DNA of 64,000 nt from Streptomyces rhizosphaerihabitans (GCF_025399795.1 NZ_JAODTZ010000053.1:1-64000), one strand, 5' to 3'; shown: positions 41,650-50,342, counted from the first letter of the stretch. A program made the numbers and translations. Notes: generated from the sequence alone by a model not told the origin.

Positions 41650-44333
41650 CAGACGTGCTCCTTCGGATGTGCATCCGCGGCCGCACCGGCAGCGGGCACG
41701 AAGGGCGGGGCAGCGCTCGTGCGGCGTCCTGGTGTGGTGGTGATGGAGGTGGTGATGCGCGCGATGCGGGGAATGGAGACCTTGATGCGGCCCGTGTTCT
41801 GCCGCGGGCAGGTCAGCAGGAACTCGCCCTCCCGGCCCTTGCGGCCGACGGGGGACAGGCCGGTGGTCACCAGCCGCAGCAGCTCGCCGTCGGCCGGGTC
41901 GAGCCCGACGAACTCCAGGCCGCGGCGGGCACGTTCACGATCCGCGGTGCGCGCGAGCGCCCGGTAGGCCATCAGGCCCCGGTCCGGGCCGAGTTCCTCG
42001 GCGTCATGGGATGCGGCGAGCAGGCCGGCGCCGTGCTTGCGGCCGTCGTGGAGGATCTCGTGGACCAGGGCGGTGCCCTCGGCGGACGAGGTGAGCCAGT
42101 ACAGCTCGTCCAGGACCACGGCGGTGAACCGCTCGGGGTCCTCGAACGCGGTCTGCCGGGCGATCGCGGCGATCAGGTAGAGCACCGCGCGGCCGATCAG
42201 GGCTTCCAGCGGCTGCTGGTGGAGGACTTCGGGTTTGTCGAACGCGGCTTTCGGGGGCAGCCTCAACCCTGTGGTGGTGATGACGATCATGTCGGAGGTG
42301 CTGGAGGCGTCCAGCCGCACCGGCGGCAGGGCCGGGTCGAACACCATCCGGGCCAGGGAGTTGCCGGCTACGACCCGGACGAGGCCGGCCAGGGTGGCGG
42401 CCGCGTCCTGCCGCTTGCCCGCCTCCCGCACAGCCATCTCCTCAAGGACTACAAGCACGCGGTGCATGGAAGGGGCATCGCCGGCGGCGGCCTGCTCGAC
42501 GGCGTGGTGCAGGACCTCGCCGCTGGTGCTCATCGCACCGATGCCGAGCTGAAGGGTCAGGTAGGACAGGGCGTAGTGGCGGCCCTCGGGACCGTCGAAC
42601 ATCCGCAGCGGATCGATCGACACCTCGGCCCGAGCGGCATCGACGATCTGGACGCGGCCCTTCGCGGCGGTGCGGGCGAAGGTCGCCCATTCGCGCACAG
42701 GGGTGCGGTCGATACAGATCGCGCAGCCTCCGCGCGCCCACACCGCCTCCGCGATCAGTTTCTCCAGGACGCTCTTGCCTGCCCCCAGGTCCCCGACGAT
42801 CCCCATGGACGCGGACGCATCCTGCTTGGGGGCATCCGCAACGTTGATCATCACGGGGCGGGTGGTGCCGCAGTCCAGGTCGATACCGAGGAACATGCCG
42901 TTCGGGTCGCCGACCTCGCCGATGGTGAAGGCGCCGCCCAACGCCCAGTCCTCGGAGACCTGGTGCTGGGTGAACTCCCGCACCACGCCGGGCCGCACCG
43001 TTGCGGGCAGGCCGAGGGTGAACAGGGCCTCCTGCAGGCCGGCCGGGCGCACCGCCCGGTAGTCGGCGCCGCCGAGCAGCGCGGCCAGCGCCCGGGCCCG
43101 CGCGTCGCAGACGGCCGCGGTCGGCCCCCACACCGTCAGCACGGTCACCGACTGCACCTCGACCTCGACCGAAGAGCGTGACAGGCGGGCGTCCAGCTCG
43201 CCCAGATCGCGGGCCGCCTCGGTCAGTGAGGCGGGCATCCCGGTGGGCCGGGCGTCGTACTGGTCGGCCTGGTCGATCAACTCGGTCTTCTTGCGCCGCA
43301 CTTGGTCGCGGGCCTTCTCCGCGGGCACCAGGGTGAGGTCGATCGTGTAGTCGACGGGAAAGTCCAGGCTCTCCAGCTGGGCGAACAGGTCGGCGGCGTC
43401 CTGACTGACCACAGGCGGACACTCGGCCAGCGCCAACTGCGCCTGATAGCCCACGCCGGCTTCGGATTCGACCTGCAGCCAGCGCCGCCTGAGCGGGGAG
43501 GAGGTGTTCAGCCGCCACCAGGAGTTGCGGCCCGACCGCGTGATCTGGCCCGCGCTCTTGAGATCGTCGACGTCGTCGACGGCGGGGTCGATGCCGCCTT
43601 CCTGCAGGCGCACCTGGCCGAGGTCGGCGTAGCTGGGGGAGTGCAGCACGCCCTCGCGGACCCGACCGCCGTACCGTTCGCTCGCTTCGGCCTCGGACAG
43701 CAGTGGCTCCGGCAGACCGCGATGGAGGGTGTGCTGGACCATCCACACGATCTCCGCCGGGCGGGCGGGACGGAAGGCGATCCCGCCGGCGAGCGCTGCT
43801 TCCACGCGGGAGGCCTGCTCGCGGTAGGCGCTCACCTCACGCCGTGCCACCGGCGCGGGCCGGATGCCCAGCGCCGCACCGAGTTCGGCCCACATGGCCC
43901 CGAGCGACGCCGACACCTGCAGGCCGGCTGTCTCGGTCTGCAGCGGTACGGCGAGCCACAGGGTGCGGCGGTGCATCTCCTGGTCGTCCAGCAGGTCCAG
44001 GGTGGCCTCGACGTTCTCCACCCACGGATGCGGGCCGACCTCCGGCGAGGTGCCGGCCGGTTTGATGCCCTCGATCATGCGGAGCGCGATCGCGCCCGGA
44101 TTGACCTGCGCGCACATCCCGTACAGGCGCGGTGCCCCGGTCATGGAGCGCACCATGTGGGTGATCTGGGCGAGCTGTTCGTCTCGCACGGCGGCGGGGA
44201 CGTAGGTGCCCTGAACGGTTTCCTCCGTCCGACCGTGGGCGTCCGGTCCGGGGTGCAGCCGGTAGAGGGCCCACACGCTGCCGTGCGTCGACCAGACCAG
44301 GTGTCCGGCGATGTGCCGGATCGGGATCCTCAC
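41649..44333 (-). CDS. VirB4-like transfer ATPase
   Basis: The 894-residue protein has an N-terminal SCO6880/VirB4-like domain and a C-terminal ATPase with Walker A GDLGAGKSVLEK (near residue 514) and Walker B AVVLDELYWLTS (near 741). Landmarks GKGREGEFLLTCPRQNTG near the end are typical of actinobacterial VirB4. It powers channel assembly and transfer at the inner membrane. The start GTG 44333 overlaps the preceding stop by four bases. A longer upstream frame is a shadow of other genes. Confidence 0.92.
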   Translation of the reverse strand: MRIPIRHIAGHLVWSTHGSVWALYRLHPGPDAHGRTEETVQGTYVPAAVRDEQLAQITHMVRSMTGAPRLYGMCAQVNPGAIALRMIEGIKPAGTSPEVGPHPWVENVEATLDLLDDQEMHRRTLWLAVPLQTETAGLQVSASLGAMWAELGAALGIRPAPVARREVSAYREQASRVEAALAGGIAFRPARPAEIVWMVQHTLHRGLPEPLLSEAEASERYGGRVREGVLHSPSYADLGQVRLQEGGIDPAVDDVDDLKSAGQITRSGRNSWWRLNTSSPLRRRWLQVESEAGVGYQAQLALAECPPVVSQDAADLFAQLESLDFPVDYTIDLTLVPAEKARDQVRRKKTELIDQADQYDARPTGMPASLTEAARDLGELDARLSRSSVEVEVQSVTVLTVWGPTAAVCDARARALAALLGGADYRAVRPAGLQEALFTLGLPATVRPGVVREFTQHQVSEDWALGGAFTIGEVGDPNGMFLGIDLDCGTTRPVMINVADAPKQDASASMGIVGDLGAGKSVLEKLIAEAVWARGGCAICIDRTPVREWATFARTAAKGRVQIVDAARAEVSIDPLRMFDGPEGRHYALSYLTLQLGIGAMSTSGEVLHHAVEQAAAGDAPSMHRVLVVLEEMAVREAGKRQDAAATLAGLVRVVAGNSLARMVFDPALPPVRLDASSTSDMIVITTTGLRLPPKAAFDKPEVLHQQPLEALIGRAVLYLIAAIARQTAFEDPERFTAVVLDELYWLTSSAEGTALVHEILHDGRKHGAGLLAASHDAEELGPDRGLMAYRALARTADRERARRGLEFVGLDPADGELLRLVTTGLSPVGRKGREGEFLLTCPRQNTGRIKVSIPRIARITTSITTTPGRRTSAAPPFVPAAGAAADAHPKEHV

Positions 44334-44905
44334 CGCGCACCTCCCGCCTGCTCGGCGAGGGCGAGCAACTGCTGCACGCCCGACACCGGCGGCGCCGGCG
44401 CCGCGGAGCCTGCCGGCGGCGAGTGCCTGCTTGCCTGCCGGTGCACTGAGGCGGCACTGCGGCGCGGAGTCCGGCTGGCAGGCCACCGAACGGCACCGGC
44501 AAAGTCGCCCGCCGGGGTGGAGGGGAGAGCGTCCTCGATGGTGAAGCCGCCCAGCAGCGGGCGGGGAGCACGGTCGCGTGCGGCGTGGCCGCCGATCCGG
44601 CCTCCGCGAGGCTGCCAGCCCAGCAGCATCCAGCCCAGTGCCGCCTGCATCGGTGCACGGCCCCGGATCTTTGGCCGGCGCATCGCCCAGATCGCCAGCA
44701 GCCAGGCCGCGATCGGGACGGGTCCCATCCAAGACCACCAGCTGATGGTCTTGATGAGCAGGAAGCAGCCGCCCACAGCGACCGCGATCTGTGCTGGGGT
44801 ATACGGGCCGAGCGGGATCTTCCAGTCCGCCACTTTCCCCAGCACCCACGGGTGGCGGCGGGCCGAGGTGTAGAAGCGCCCCACCCGCCCGGCGGCCGCG
44901 CTCAC
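44330..44905 (-). CDS. Small transfer membrane protein (VirB3/PrgI-like place)
   Basis: The 191-residue protein has two close spans near residues 38-75 (YTPAQIAVAVGGCFLLIKT and PVPIAAWLLAIWAMR), then a basic, Pro/Ala-rich cytoplasmic tail. Position just before the VirB4-like gene and the IPLGPYTPAQ motif fit the VirB3/PrgI-like proteins that recruit VirB4. Sequence identity to those families cannot be shown here. Both ends have GTGA overlaps. Confidence 0.72.
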   Translation of the reverse strand: MSAAAGRVGRFYTSARRHPWVLGKVADWKIPLGPYTPAQIAVAVGGCFLLIKTISWWSWMGPVPIAAWLLAIWAMRRPKIRGRAPMQAALGWMLLGWQPRGGRIGGHAARDRAPRPLLGGFTIEDALPSTPAGDFAGAVRWPASRTPRRSAASVHRQASRHSPPAGSAAPAPPVSGVQQLLALAEQAGGAR

Positions 44906-45264
44906 AGCCGGCCTCCCGCACCTGCGGAGGGCTCCCGCACGACGGAACCGGGGTCACGGACGACGGAACCGGGGTCACGGACGATGCCGGGGATCGCGGG
45001 CGCGCCCTTGGCCGGGTTTTTGACCTCGTCCTCGAACATGTCGGCAAGGTCCTGGCGGGAGTTGTACAGCCCCAGCGCGATGATCATCAGCATCAGGGCG
45101 CCGATCCCCGCCTTGAGGCTGAACTTCTGGATCATGATGACGACGACGAGCACGACCAGACCGGCCTGCAGGCCCTTGGTCGCCCACTCCTTGAACATGT
45201 TGATCCAGCTGTCGCCGAGGTCGTTCAGCTCCCCGGCGAGCATCAGACTGTGCACCGTGGTCAC
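44902..45264 (-). CDS. Two-span small transfer protein
   Basis: The 120-residue protein starts at GTG 45264 (GTGA overlap). Two spans near residues 30-70 (LVVLVVVIMIQ and ALMLMIIALGLY) and the size suggest a VirB2-like pilin or a TcpD-type partner. The C-terminus carries a tandem RDPGSVV repeat encoded by an exact 21-base duplication. No signal peptide is clear. The pilin idea is inference from size and place. Confidence 0.7.
   Translation of the reverse strand: MTTVHSLMLAGELNDLGDSWINMFKEWATKGLQAGLVVLVVVIMIQKFSLKAGIGALMLMIIALGLYNSRQDLADMFEDEVKNPAKGAPAIPGIVRDPGSVVRDPGSVVREPSAGAGGRL
44941..44982. repeat. 21-bp tandem duplication in coding sequence
   Basis: The unit gacggaaccggggtcacggac stands at 44941-44961 and again without change at 44962-44982. 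It is in frame and encodes RDPGSVV twice near the C-terminus of the small two-span transfer protein. An exact copy suggests a recent event. Confidence 0.9.
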
Positions 45265-46190
45265 CGGACACCCCCGGCCTGGACATTGCCGGATTCCAGT
45301 CCGGCGACTTCCCACCGGCCGGAGCGGGCCTTCAACACGACCTCGTAGGCCAGCGGCCACCGTCCTCCCGCATCCCGGGCCTCCACCTGGGCAAGGACAC
45401 GCACCCGAGTGCCGTCGCCCGGCATCTGCTCGGCGGCCGCCGCCTTCTCAGCAGCGAGCACCTGCTGCACCACGACCACCGAGTACGGGGAAGGAGAGAC
45501 GGCCGACAGCTTCACCCCGGGCGCGAGGTAGCGGTCCACCTCCCCGGCCCCCGTGAGATACGCGCCGAGGAACTCCCCAACAGCAGAGGCCAGAGCCCCT
45601 TCAGGGACACGCACGCCGTACAACGACGCCGGCACGTCGATCAGGGCAGGGCCAGCCACCACGCCAGGCGCAGCCGTCACCGCGAACGCCGTGCCCGCAC
45701 GGTCCCCAGCGACAGGGACCGCGTAGTAGCGCACCGCTCCGTCGGCGTACTGCGCAGCCACCGTCACCGACCACGCACCGCCCGCGCGCTGCACACTGCG
45801 CACCACGCTCACGGAGGCCAGCTTCGAGGGCGCACCGGGGGCCGGGTCGGGCAGATCGACATCCGGCCCCATCGACTGCACAAACCGCGCCTGCGCACTC
45901 GTGGCGTCATCCGCACTGCTGCGCAACCACGCGCCGAGGAACAGCTGCGCATAGCCGGCCGGGTCAGCGGCGGCCGTGGTGCGCACGGCGGCGGGCCTGG
46001 TGGCCGTGGCCGCCTCAACCGTGGCCGGAGTGGAGGTGATGGCGACACCCAGGGCGACGGGGCCGGCCGCGATGACGGTCCAAAGAGCCAGACGCGAAAG
46101 CCGGACGCGGCGTCGCATCGCCTCCAGCCGGGCCCCCGCAACCATCGGAGCAGCGGCCTCGCTGCCCGAGGCCTGCTTGCCAACAGACAT
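45261..46190 (-). CDS. TcpC/VirB8-like conjugal transfer protein
   Basis: The 309-residue protein has one span near residues 35-58 and two NTF2-like domains outside (YAQLFLGAWLRSSAD, and FLGAYLTGAGEVDRYLAPG), the TcpC family (PF12642) layout. These proteins are the VirB8 counterpart of Gram-positive systems and link channel parts. It is the first gene of the transfer operon. The start ATG 46190 has GGGAG eight bases upstream. The control DNA of the operon lies directly upstream. Confidence 0.88.
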   Translation of the reverse strand: MSVGKQASGSEAAAPMVAGARLEAMRRRVRLSRLALWTVIAAGPVALGVAITSTPATVEAATATRPAAVRTTAAADPAGYAQLFLGAWLRSSADDATSAQARFVQSMGPDVDLPDPAPGAPSKLASVSVVRSVQRAGGAWSVTVAAQYADGAVRYYAVPVAGDRAGTAFAVTAAPGVVAGPALIDVPASLYGVRVPEGALASAVGEFLGAYLTGAGEVDRYLAPGVKLSAVSPSPYSVVVVQQVLAAEKAAAAEQMPGDGTRVRVLAQVEARDAGGRWPLAYEVVLKARSGRWEVAGLESGNVQAGGVR

Positions 46191-46203
46191 GGTCGAACTC
46201 CCA

Positions 46204-46227
46204 GGTCAGAACGTGTACTTGCTGACC
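46204..46227. promoter_or_regulatory. Inverted repeat at transfer operon start
   Basis: The dyad ggtcag-N12-ctgacc lies only 14 bases before the start codon of the first transfer gene. The inner bases contain the palindromic gtac. The place suits an operator that blocks leadership of the operon. The protein that binds it is unknown. Confidence 0.5.
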
Positions 46228-46251
46228 TTGAGAAAACCCGGCGCCCCCGAC

Positions 46252-46345
46252 CCGACCACCGACCACCGGACCCCGACCACGGTCACGATGGGGACACAAA
46301 GCCCGTGGTCGGGCTCATGGTCAGGCCGACCAGGAGCCCGACCAC
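46252..46345. repeat. Cluster of CCGACCAC repeats
   Basis: CCGACCAC occurs in direct orientation at 46252, 46259, 46273 and 46338 and in reverse at 46305, with one near-copy (CCGACCAG) at 46326. Iterated short sites of this kind are usual at origins of transfer or replication and at plasmid operators. The cluster lies between the transfer operon and the nuclease gene. Confidence 0.75.
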
Positions 46346-46347
46346 GG
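46303..46347. other. Hairpin with 14-bp perfect arms
   Basis: The arms ccgtggtcgggctc (46303-46316) and gagcccgaccacgg (46334-46347) are perfect complements with a 17-base spacer that itself can pair partly (tggtc/gacca). A hairpin beside repeats and upstream of transfer genes is the usual form of an oriT. No T-run follows, so a terminator is less likely. Confidence 0.6.
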
Positions 46348-46657
46348 CCCCTGAGGCGGTCACCGTCCTGAGAGCGGCGGGAAGGGGGAACAACCCCGAG
46401 CCTCCGGGCCCAGACGGCAAGTCCTGCGACGGATCGGGGCGCGCATCGCCCCCGGGAGAGATCGCAGCAACGCGGTTGCGCACGGCATGGGCGAGTGCAC
46501 AGCCGATACGCTGACGCTGCCTTCCCGCCTGCGCAGCCGCCCGTACCCGCCCCACTGCGCAGGACTTCGGATCTATTGCGCAGCCACCTGCACAATGAGT
46601 GCCGGCCTCGCTGCGCAACCGCTATTGCGCATCCAGTTCGAGCCCGCGTGGGTCACC
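46334..46657. repeat. Long direct repeat, copy 1
   Basis: About 320 bases match copy 2 (48866-49180) closely, with scattered substitutions and a few indels by eye. The last third is full of TGCGCA-type sites, including an inverted repeat attgcgcag-N4-ctgcacaat at 46575-46596 (one mismatch here, perfect in copy 2). It lies between the transfer operon and the nuclease gene, and no gene is supported inside it. Confidence 0.85.
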
Positions 46658-46862
46658 CGCGATGGCCGCTTCTCGAATCCACCAGGTCGCGAACGTCTCC
46701 GAGGCGCGGTCGTGCACCCCGCTCGCAGCCCGCGAGCCTCTTCGCCGCGTAGGTGGTCCGACTGGTGCTGATCGTTTCTGCGGTGAATTCGGTCGCCCAC
46801 CTGGGGGAGAGTCGCGTGGGGCAGCGGGTATACCGGTATCTGCTGCCGGTACACCCGCATAC

Positions 46863-47594
46863 GTGATCAAGAACATGCTGCGTGCCCTGCCCGCGCTCGC
46901 CCTGTCCATTGTCCCGCTGGCCGCCCCTGCGGCCGCCGCCTCGGCCCGTCCGGCCGCACCACCCCCGGCAGCCGCGGTGTCCGCCGTGCTCCCGGGGGTG
47001 GTGGCGCCACCGTCGGCGGCGGGGGTTCCGTTGTTCGAGGCGCTGTCGTGGATCCAGGAGGCCGAGGAGGGTTCCCGGGACGGCTACAGCCGTGAGCAGT
47101 TCAAGCACTGGAACAAGGGCCTGAACCCGAACGACGGATGCGACACCCGCAAGGAAGTGATCCTGTCCGAGGCGCTGGAGGCGCCGCAGGTGGGGCCGAA
47201 GTGCGCACTCACGGGCGGACGGTGGTACTCGGAGTACGACCAGAAGTGGATCACGGCGGCGAAGGACCTGGACGTCGACCACATGGTCCCGTTGGCCGAA
47301 GCGTGGGACTCGGGAGCGGCCGCCTGGACGGCGGCACGACGGGAGGCGTACGCCAACGACCAGGGCGCGCCGAACAGTCTGATCGCGGTCTCCGGGAGCT
47401 CCAACCGTTCCAAGAGCGACAAGGACCCGGCGGACTGGATGCCGGTGCCGGTGGACCGCTGCAAATACACGATCGACTGGGTCGCGGACAAGCTCCGCTG
47501 GCGCCTGAGCGCGGATGCCGCCGAGCGGCAGGCCCTGGAGCGGTTCGCCGAGCAGTGCCCTGCCGCCACGCTCACCTACCAGCAGGTCCCGTAA
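46863..47594 (+). CDS. Secreted HNH-family nuclease (DUF1524-like)
   Basis: The 243-residue protein begins at GTG 46863 or ATG 46875. It has a signal peptide (LRALPALALSIVPLAAPAAA) and an HNH/DUF1524 domain: DLDVDHMVPLAEAW (His of the motif, near residue 141), then NDQGAPNSLIAVSGSSNRSK and KDPADWMP. Such proteins are actinobacterial secreted DNases or GmrSD-like HNH enzymes. It cuts DNA outside the cell if active. It stands at the border of the transfer operon, between two copies of the long repeat. Confidence 0.85.
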   Translation: MIKNMLRALPALALSIVPLAAPAAAASARPAAPPPAAAVSAVLPGVVAPPSAAGVPLFEALSWIQEAEEGSRDGYSREQFKHWNKGLNPNDGCDTRKEVILSEALEAPQVGPKCALTGGRWYSEYDQKWITAAKDLDVDHMVPLAEAWDSGAAAWTAARREAYANDQGAPNSLIAVSGSSNRSKSDKDPADWMPVPVDRCKYTIDWVADKLRWRLSADAAERQALERFAEQCPAATLTYQQVP

Positions 47595-47744
47595 CAACAC
47601 CCCGCCCGCCGCCTCCCCGCCGCCTCGGCCTCCTGGTTCGCCGGCTGGCGGCACGGTCCCATGCCGCGCATCCGGCCAGTGAGAGCGGGATCTGCAGAGG
47701 GCGTTGCCGACGAAGGCACCAGACCAGAGAACTGAGGGATTGCG

Positions 47745-48566
47745 ATGGCTGTACCCACGCTGTTCGACCAGCAGGCATCCGGCGACAGCACCGAGCGCGC
47801 CTACTGGCTCGCCCGCGCCTGCGACCTGGCCTACAAGGAACGCCCCGTCATCGAGGCACAGGCAACCACATGGGGCTTCTCCCGGGTGCGGCACCACGAG
47901 ACGGCGTTCACCCCGCCGTTCCCGCTCCAGGACACCCAGGCCTACACCATGGCCGGACCCCGTATGGTCGTTACCGCCTTCCGCGGGACCGAACCGGCAC
48001 AGATCAAGGACTGGCTCACCGACGCCAGCACCCCGTCCGCACCTGGCCCGGCCGGTATCGGCTACGTCCACTACGGCTTCGCCGAGGCCCTGGCCTCGAT
48101 CCTGCCGACCGTCCACACAGCGATTGAGGAACTGCGGACCGACGGCCAGCGGGTGTACTTCACCGGACACAGCCTCGGCGGCGCCCTTGCCATGCTGGCC
48201 GCCGCCCACATGTCCCTGGAAGACCCCCAGCTCGCCGCCGACGGCGTCTACACCTACGGCCAGCCCCGCACCTGCGACCGCCTGCTCGCCGCCGCATACA
48301 ACAAGGGTCTCAAAGACCGGGTGTTCCGGTTCGTCAACAACAACGACATCGTCCCGACACTGCCGCCCGAGCCCGCCTTCACTCACGTGGCGGCCCTGCG
48401 CTACCTCGACCACACCGGCAAACTCCACACCGCCACGTCCATGCTGGCGGGCCTGAAGGACAAGGCCGCAGGACTCACCGCAGACGCCTTCGCCCCCGCC
48501 TCGGACGGAATCCGCGACCACTTCATGGCCAGCTACCTGACCGCGCTGGAGAAGAACCTGAGCTGA
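47745..48566 (+). CDS. Class 3 lipase-like alpha/beta hydrolase
   Basis: The 273-residue protein has the lipase (class 3) core: MVVTAFRGTEPAQIKDWL, nucleophile elbow TGHSLGGA (S143), NNNDIVPTLPP (D201) and a probable His in RDHFMASY (near 257). There is no signal peptide, so it should act in the cytoplasm or be released otherwise. It may cut lipid esters. It follows the nuclease by 150 bases and, with it, lies inside the long repeats. Confidence 0.88.
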   Translation: MAVPTLFDQQASGDSTERAYWLARACDLAYKERPVIEAQATTWGFSRVRHHETAFTPPFPLQDTQAYTMAGPRMVVTAFRGTEPAQIKDWLTDASTPSAPGPAGIGYVHYGFAEALASILPTVHTAIEELRTDGQRVYFTGHSLGGALAMLAAAHMSLEDPQLAADGVYTYGQPRTCDRLLAAAYNKGLKDRVFRFVNNNDIVPTLPPEPAFTHVAALRYLDHTGKLHTATSMLAGLKDKAAGLTADAFAPASDGIRDHFMASYLTALEKNLS

Positions 48567-48865
48567 CGGGGAACGGCGCTCGGGGCTCGACCGCGGTTCC
48601 CGAATCCGGGATGTGGTTGCACAGGAACGGACGTGCTTCGCAGCCGGCACGGCCGGTGCCGAGCAACGGAGCTGGGGCAATGCGGATGAGGGGGAGGCCC
48701 CGACTTCTGATGATTGCTCAACCGGTCGCTACCAAGACGCACCACCACCACGGCACCGAGGCTGCAACGGCGGCTCCACTGGAACTCCCCGCCGAGCCCC
48801 TGCCTGCACTGCTCGCGCTTGATCAACACACCACGTGTTGCAACGATCCCTCGAATCCACCCCAT
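48567..48865. other. No gene recognised
   Basis: No supportable gene. A plus-strand frame near 48,613-48,886 is an accident of composition. The stretch connects the lipase gene to the second copy of the long repeat. Confidence 0.4.
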
Positions 48866-49180
48866 GAGCCCGACCACGGCCTCTGAGGCGGTCACTGTCC
48901 TGAGAGCGGCGGGACGGGGGAACAATCCCGAGCCTCTGGGTCCGGCCGGCAAGTCCTGCGACGGATCGGGGCGTGCATCGCCCCCGGGAGGGATCGCAGC
49001 AACGCGGTTGTGCACAGCATGGGCGAGTGTGCAGCCAATACGCTGACGCCGCCTTCCCAACCTGCGCAGCCGCCTACTGCGCGGGACTTCGGATTCATTG
49101 CGCAGCCACCTGCGCAATGAGTGCCACCCTCGCTGCGCAATCGCTATAGCGCATCTGGTTCGAGCGCACGGGGGTCGCGC
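48866..49180. repeat. Long direct repeat, copy 2
   Basis: This segment matches copy 1 (46334-46657) in the same orientation. It keeps the perfect dyad attgcgcag-ccac-ctgcgcaat at 49097-49118 and further TGCGCA sites, but the left hairpin arm found before copy 1 is not present. It lies between the convergent lipase and epimerase genes, so it is not a promoter of either. Confidence 0.85.
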
Positions 49181-49358
49181 CGGTTCGAGCTACTGTGATT
49201 CGGCGTGCCCCCCGTGTGCTCGGAACGTGGGTTCCTTGCCGCAACCGCACGGTTCGCGGCCCTCGTAACGCAGTCCGGCGTTAAAGGAGCGCAGCTACGA
49301 CGGTCCGCCTTTGTTCACGAGAACCGGCACCGGTCCACTTCTTGCTTCTTGTGGTCGT
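49181..49358. other. Short intergenic stretch
   Basis: Nothing supportable is visible apart from the 3' end region of the epimerase gene that reads in from the right. Confidence 0.4.
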
Positions 49359-50342
49359 CTACACAGCGTGGCTCGATTCACCGGCCCGACCCGATGCCGC
49401 ACGAACCGGCCCGGCCCGCTCTACGAGGGACGTAGCGGCCCTCTCCCACTCGGGATACGCGAAAGCGAACCCGGCTGCGCGCAGCCGGCCCGGCACCACC
49501 CGACGGCTCTTGAGCAGCAGCTCCGTGTCCGAGCGCAGCACGAACGCCCCCAACTCGGCCATCCAGCGCGTCGCCGGCAGCCCCACCGGGACGCCCCGGG
49601 CCGTGCGCAGCGCCCGCATGAAGTCGCGGTGCGGAAGGGGTCCGGGCGAGGCGAGGTTCACCGGCCCCTCGAGGTCGTCCCGGGCGATCAGGAACTCCAC
49701 CGCTCGCACGAAGTCCTCGTCATGGATCCAGGAGACGTACTGCGCGCCGCCGGCCACCGGACCGCCCAGCCCGAGTCGCGCCAGCCGCGACAGCACGTCG
49801 AACACACCGCCCCGGTCCGGGCTCATGACCATCGCCGAGCGCAGCGCCACCTTGCGGGTCGCGGGAGTCGGCGCTTCGGCCTGCGCCCGCTCCCAGTTCT
49901 TTGCGATCTCGACGCTGTACGCCCAGTAGTCCGGCACCCCGGCCTCCGAGCCGCCGATCACCCCGGTCGCCTCGTCGTGTGCCGCGTCGAAGCTGTGGGC
50001 GTAGACCGTCGCCGTACTCATCTGCAGCCAGACGCGCGGTGGCCGCGCAGCGGCGGCGATCGCCTCGCCGACCACCCGTGCCGAATCCACCCGGGAGTCC
50101 ATCATGGCTTGCAGGTTCCCGGCGGTGTAGCGGCAGGAGACGCTGCGTCCGGCCAGGTTGATCACGACATCGCAGCCGTCGATCGCCGCGGCCCAGCGGC
50201 CGAGCGTGGCCCCGTCCCATCCGATGTCGTGCGCCCGCACGGGACGCCGGGTCACCACCGTGACCTCGTGGCCGGCCGCCGTCAGCGCACGGTCGAGAAT
50301 CGTGCCCACCTGTCCGGTTCCCCCGGGCAGCACTACCTTCAT
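49359..50342 (-). CDS. TIGR01777-type NAD-dependent epimerase
   Basis: The 327-residue protein is a short-chain-type (SDR39U1/TIGR01777) enzyme: Rossmann motif GGTGQVGTILDRAL, the NLAGRSVSCRYT segment, the STATVYAH catalytic region, and the C-terminal domain (ELGAFVLRSDTELLLKSRRV). The substrate is not known. It starts at ATG 50342 with AGGGGG upstream. It faces away from the AraC gene that ends at 50395 in the same direction, so a shared transcript with AraC is possible. Confidence 0.9.
   Translation of the reverse strand: MKVVLPGGTGQVGTILDRALTAAGHEVTVVTRRPVRAHDIGWDGATLGRWAAAIDGCDVVINLAGRSVSCRYTAGNLQAMMDSRVDSARVVGEAIAAAARPPRVWLQMSTATVYAHSFDAAHDEATGVIGGSEAGVPDYWAYSVEIAKNWERAQAEAPTPATRKVALRSAMVMSPDRGGVFDVLSRLARLGLGGPVAGGAQYVSWIHDEDFVRAVEFLIARDDLEGPVNLASPGPLPHRDFMRALRTARGVPVGLPATRWMAELGAFVLRSDTELLLKSRRVVPGRLRAAGFAFAYPEWERAATSLVERAGPVRAASGRAGESSHAV

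Noticed and set aside
46303-46347. Hairpin as a terminator of the transfer operon
   Set aside because: It lies upstream of the operon start, not after its end, and no T-run follows. The CCGACCAC cluster around it suggests another role.
46653-48680. A 675-codon minus-strand frame over the nuclease and lipase
   Set aside because: The plus strand carries two genes with clear catalytic motifs; this frame is their mirror.
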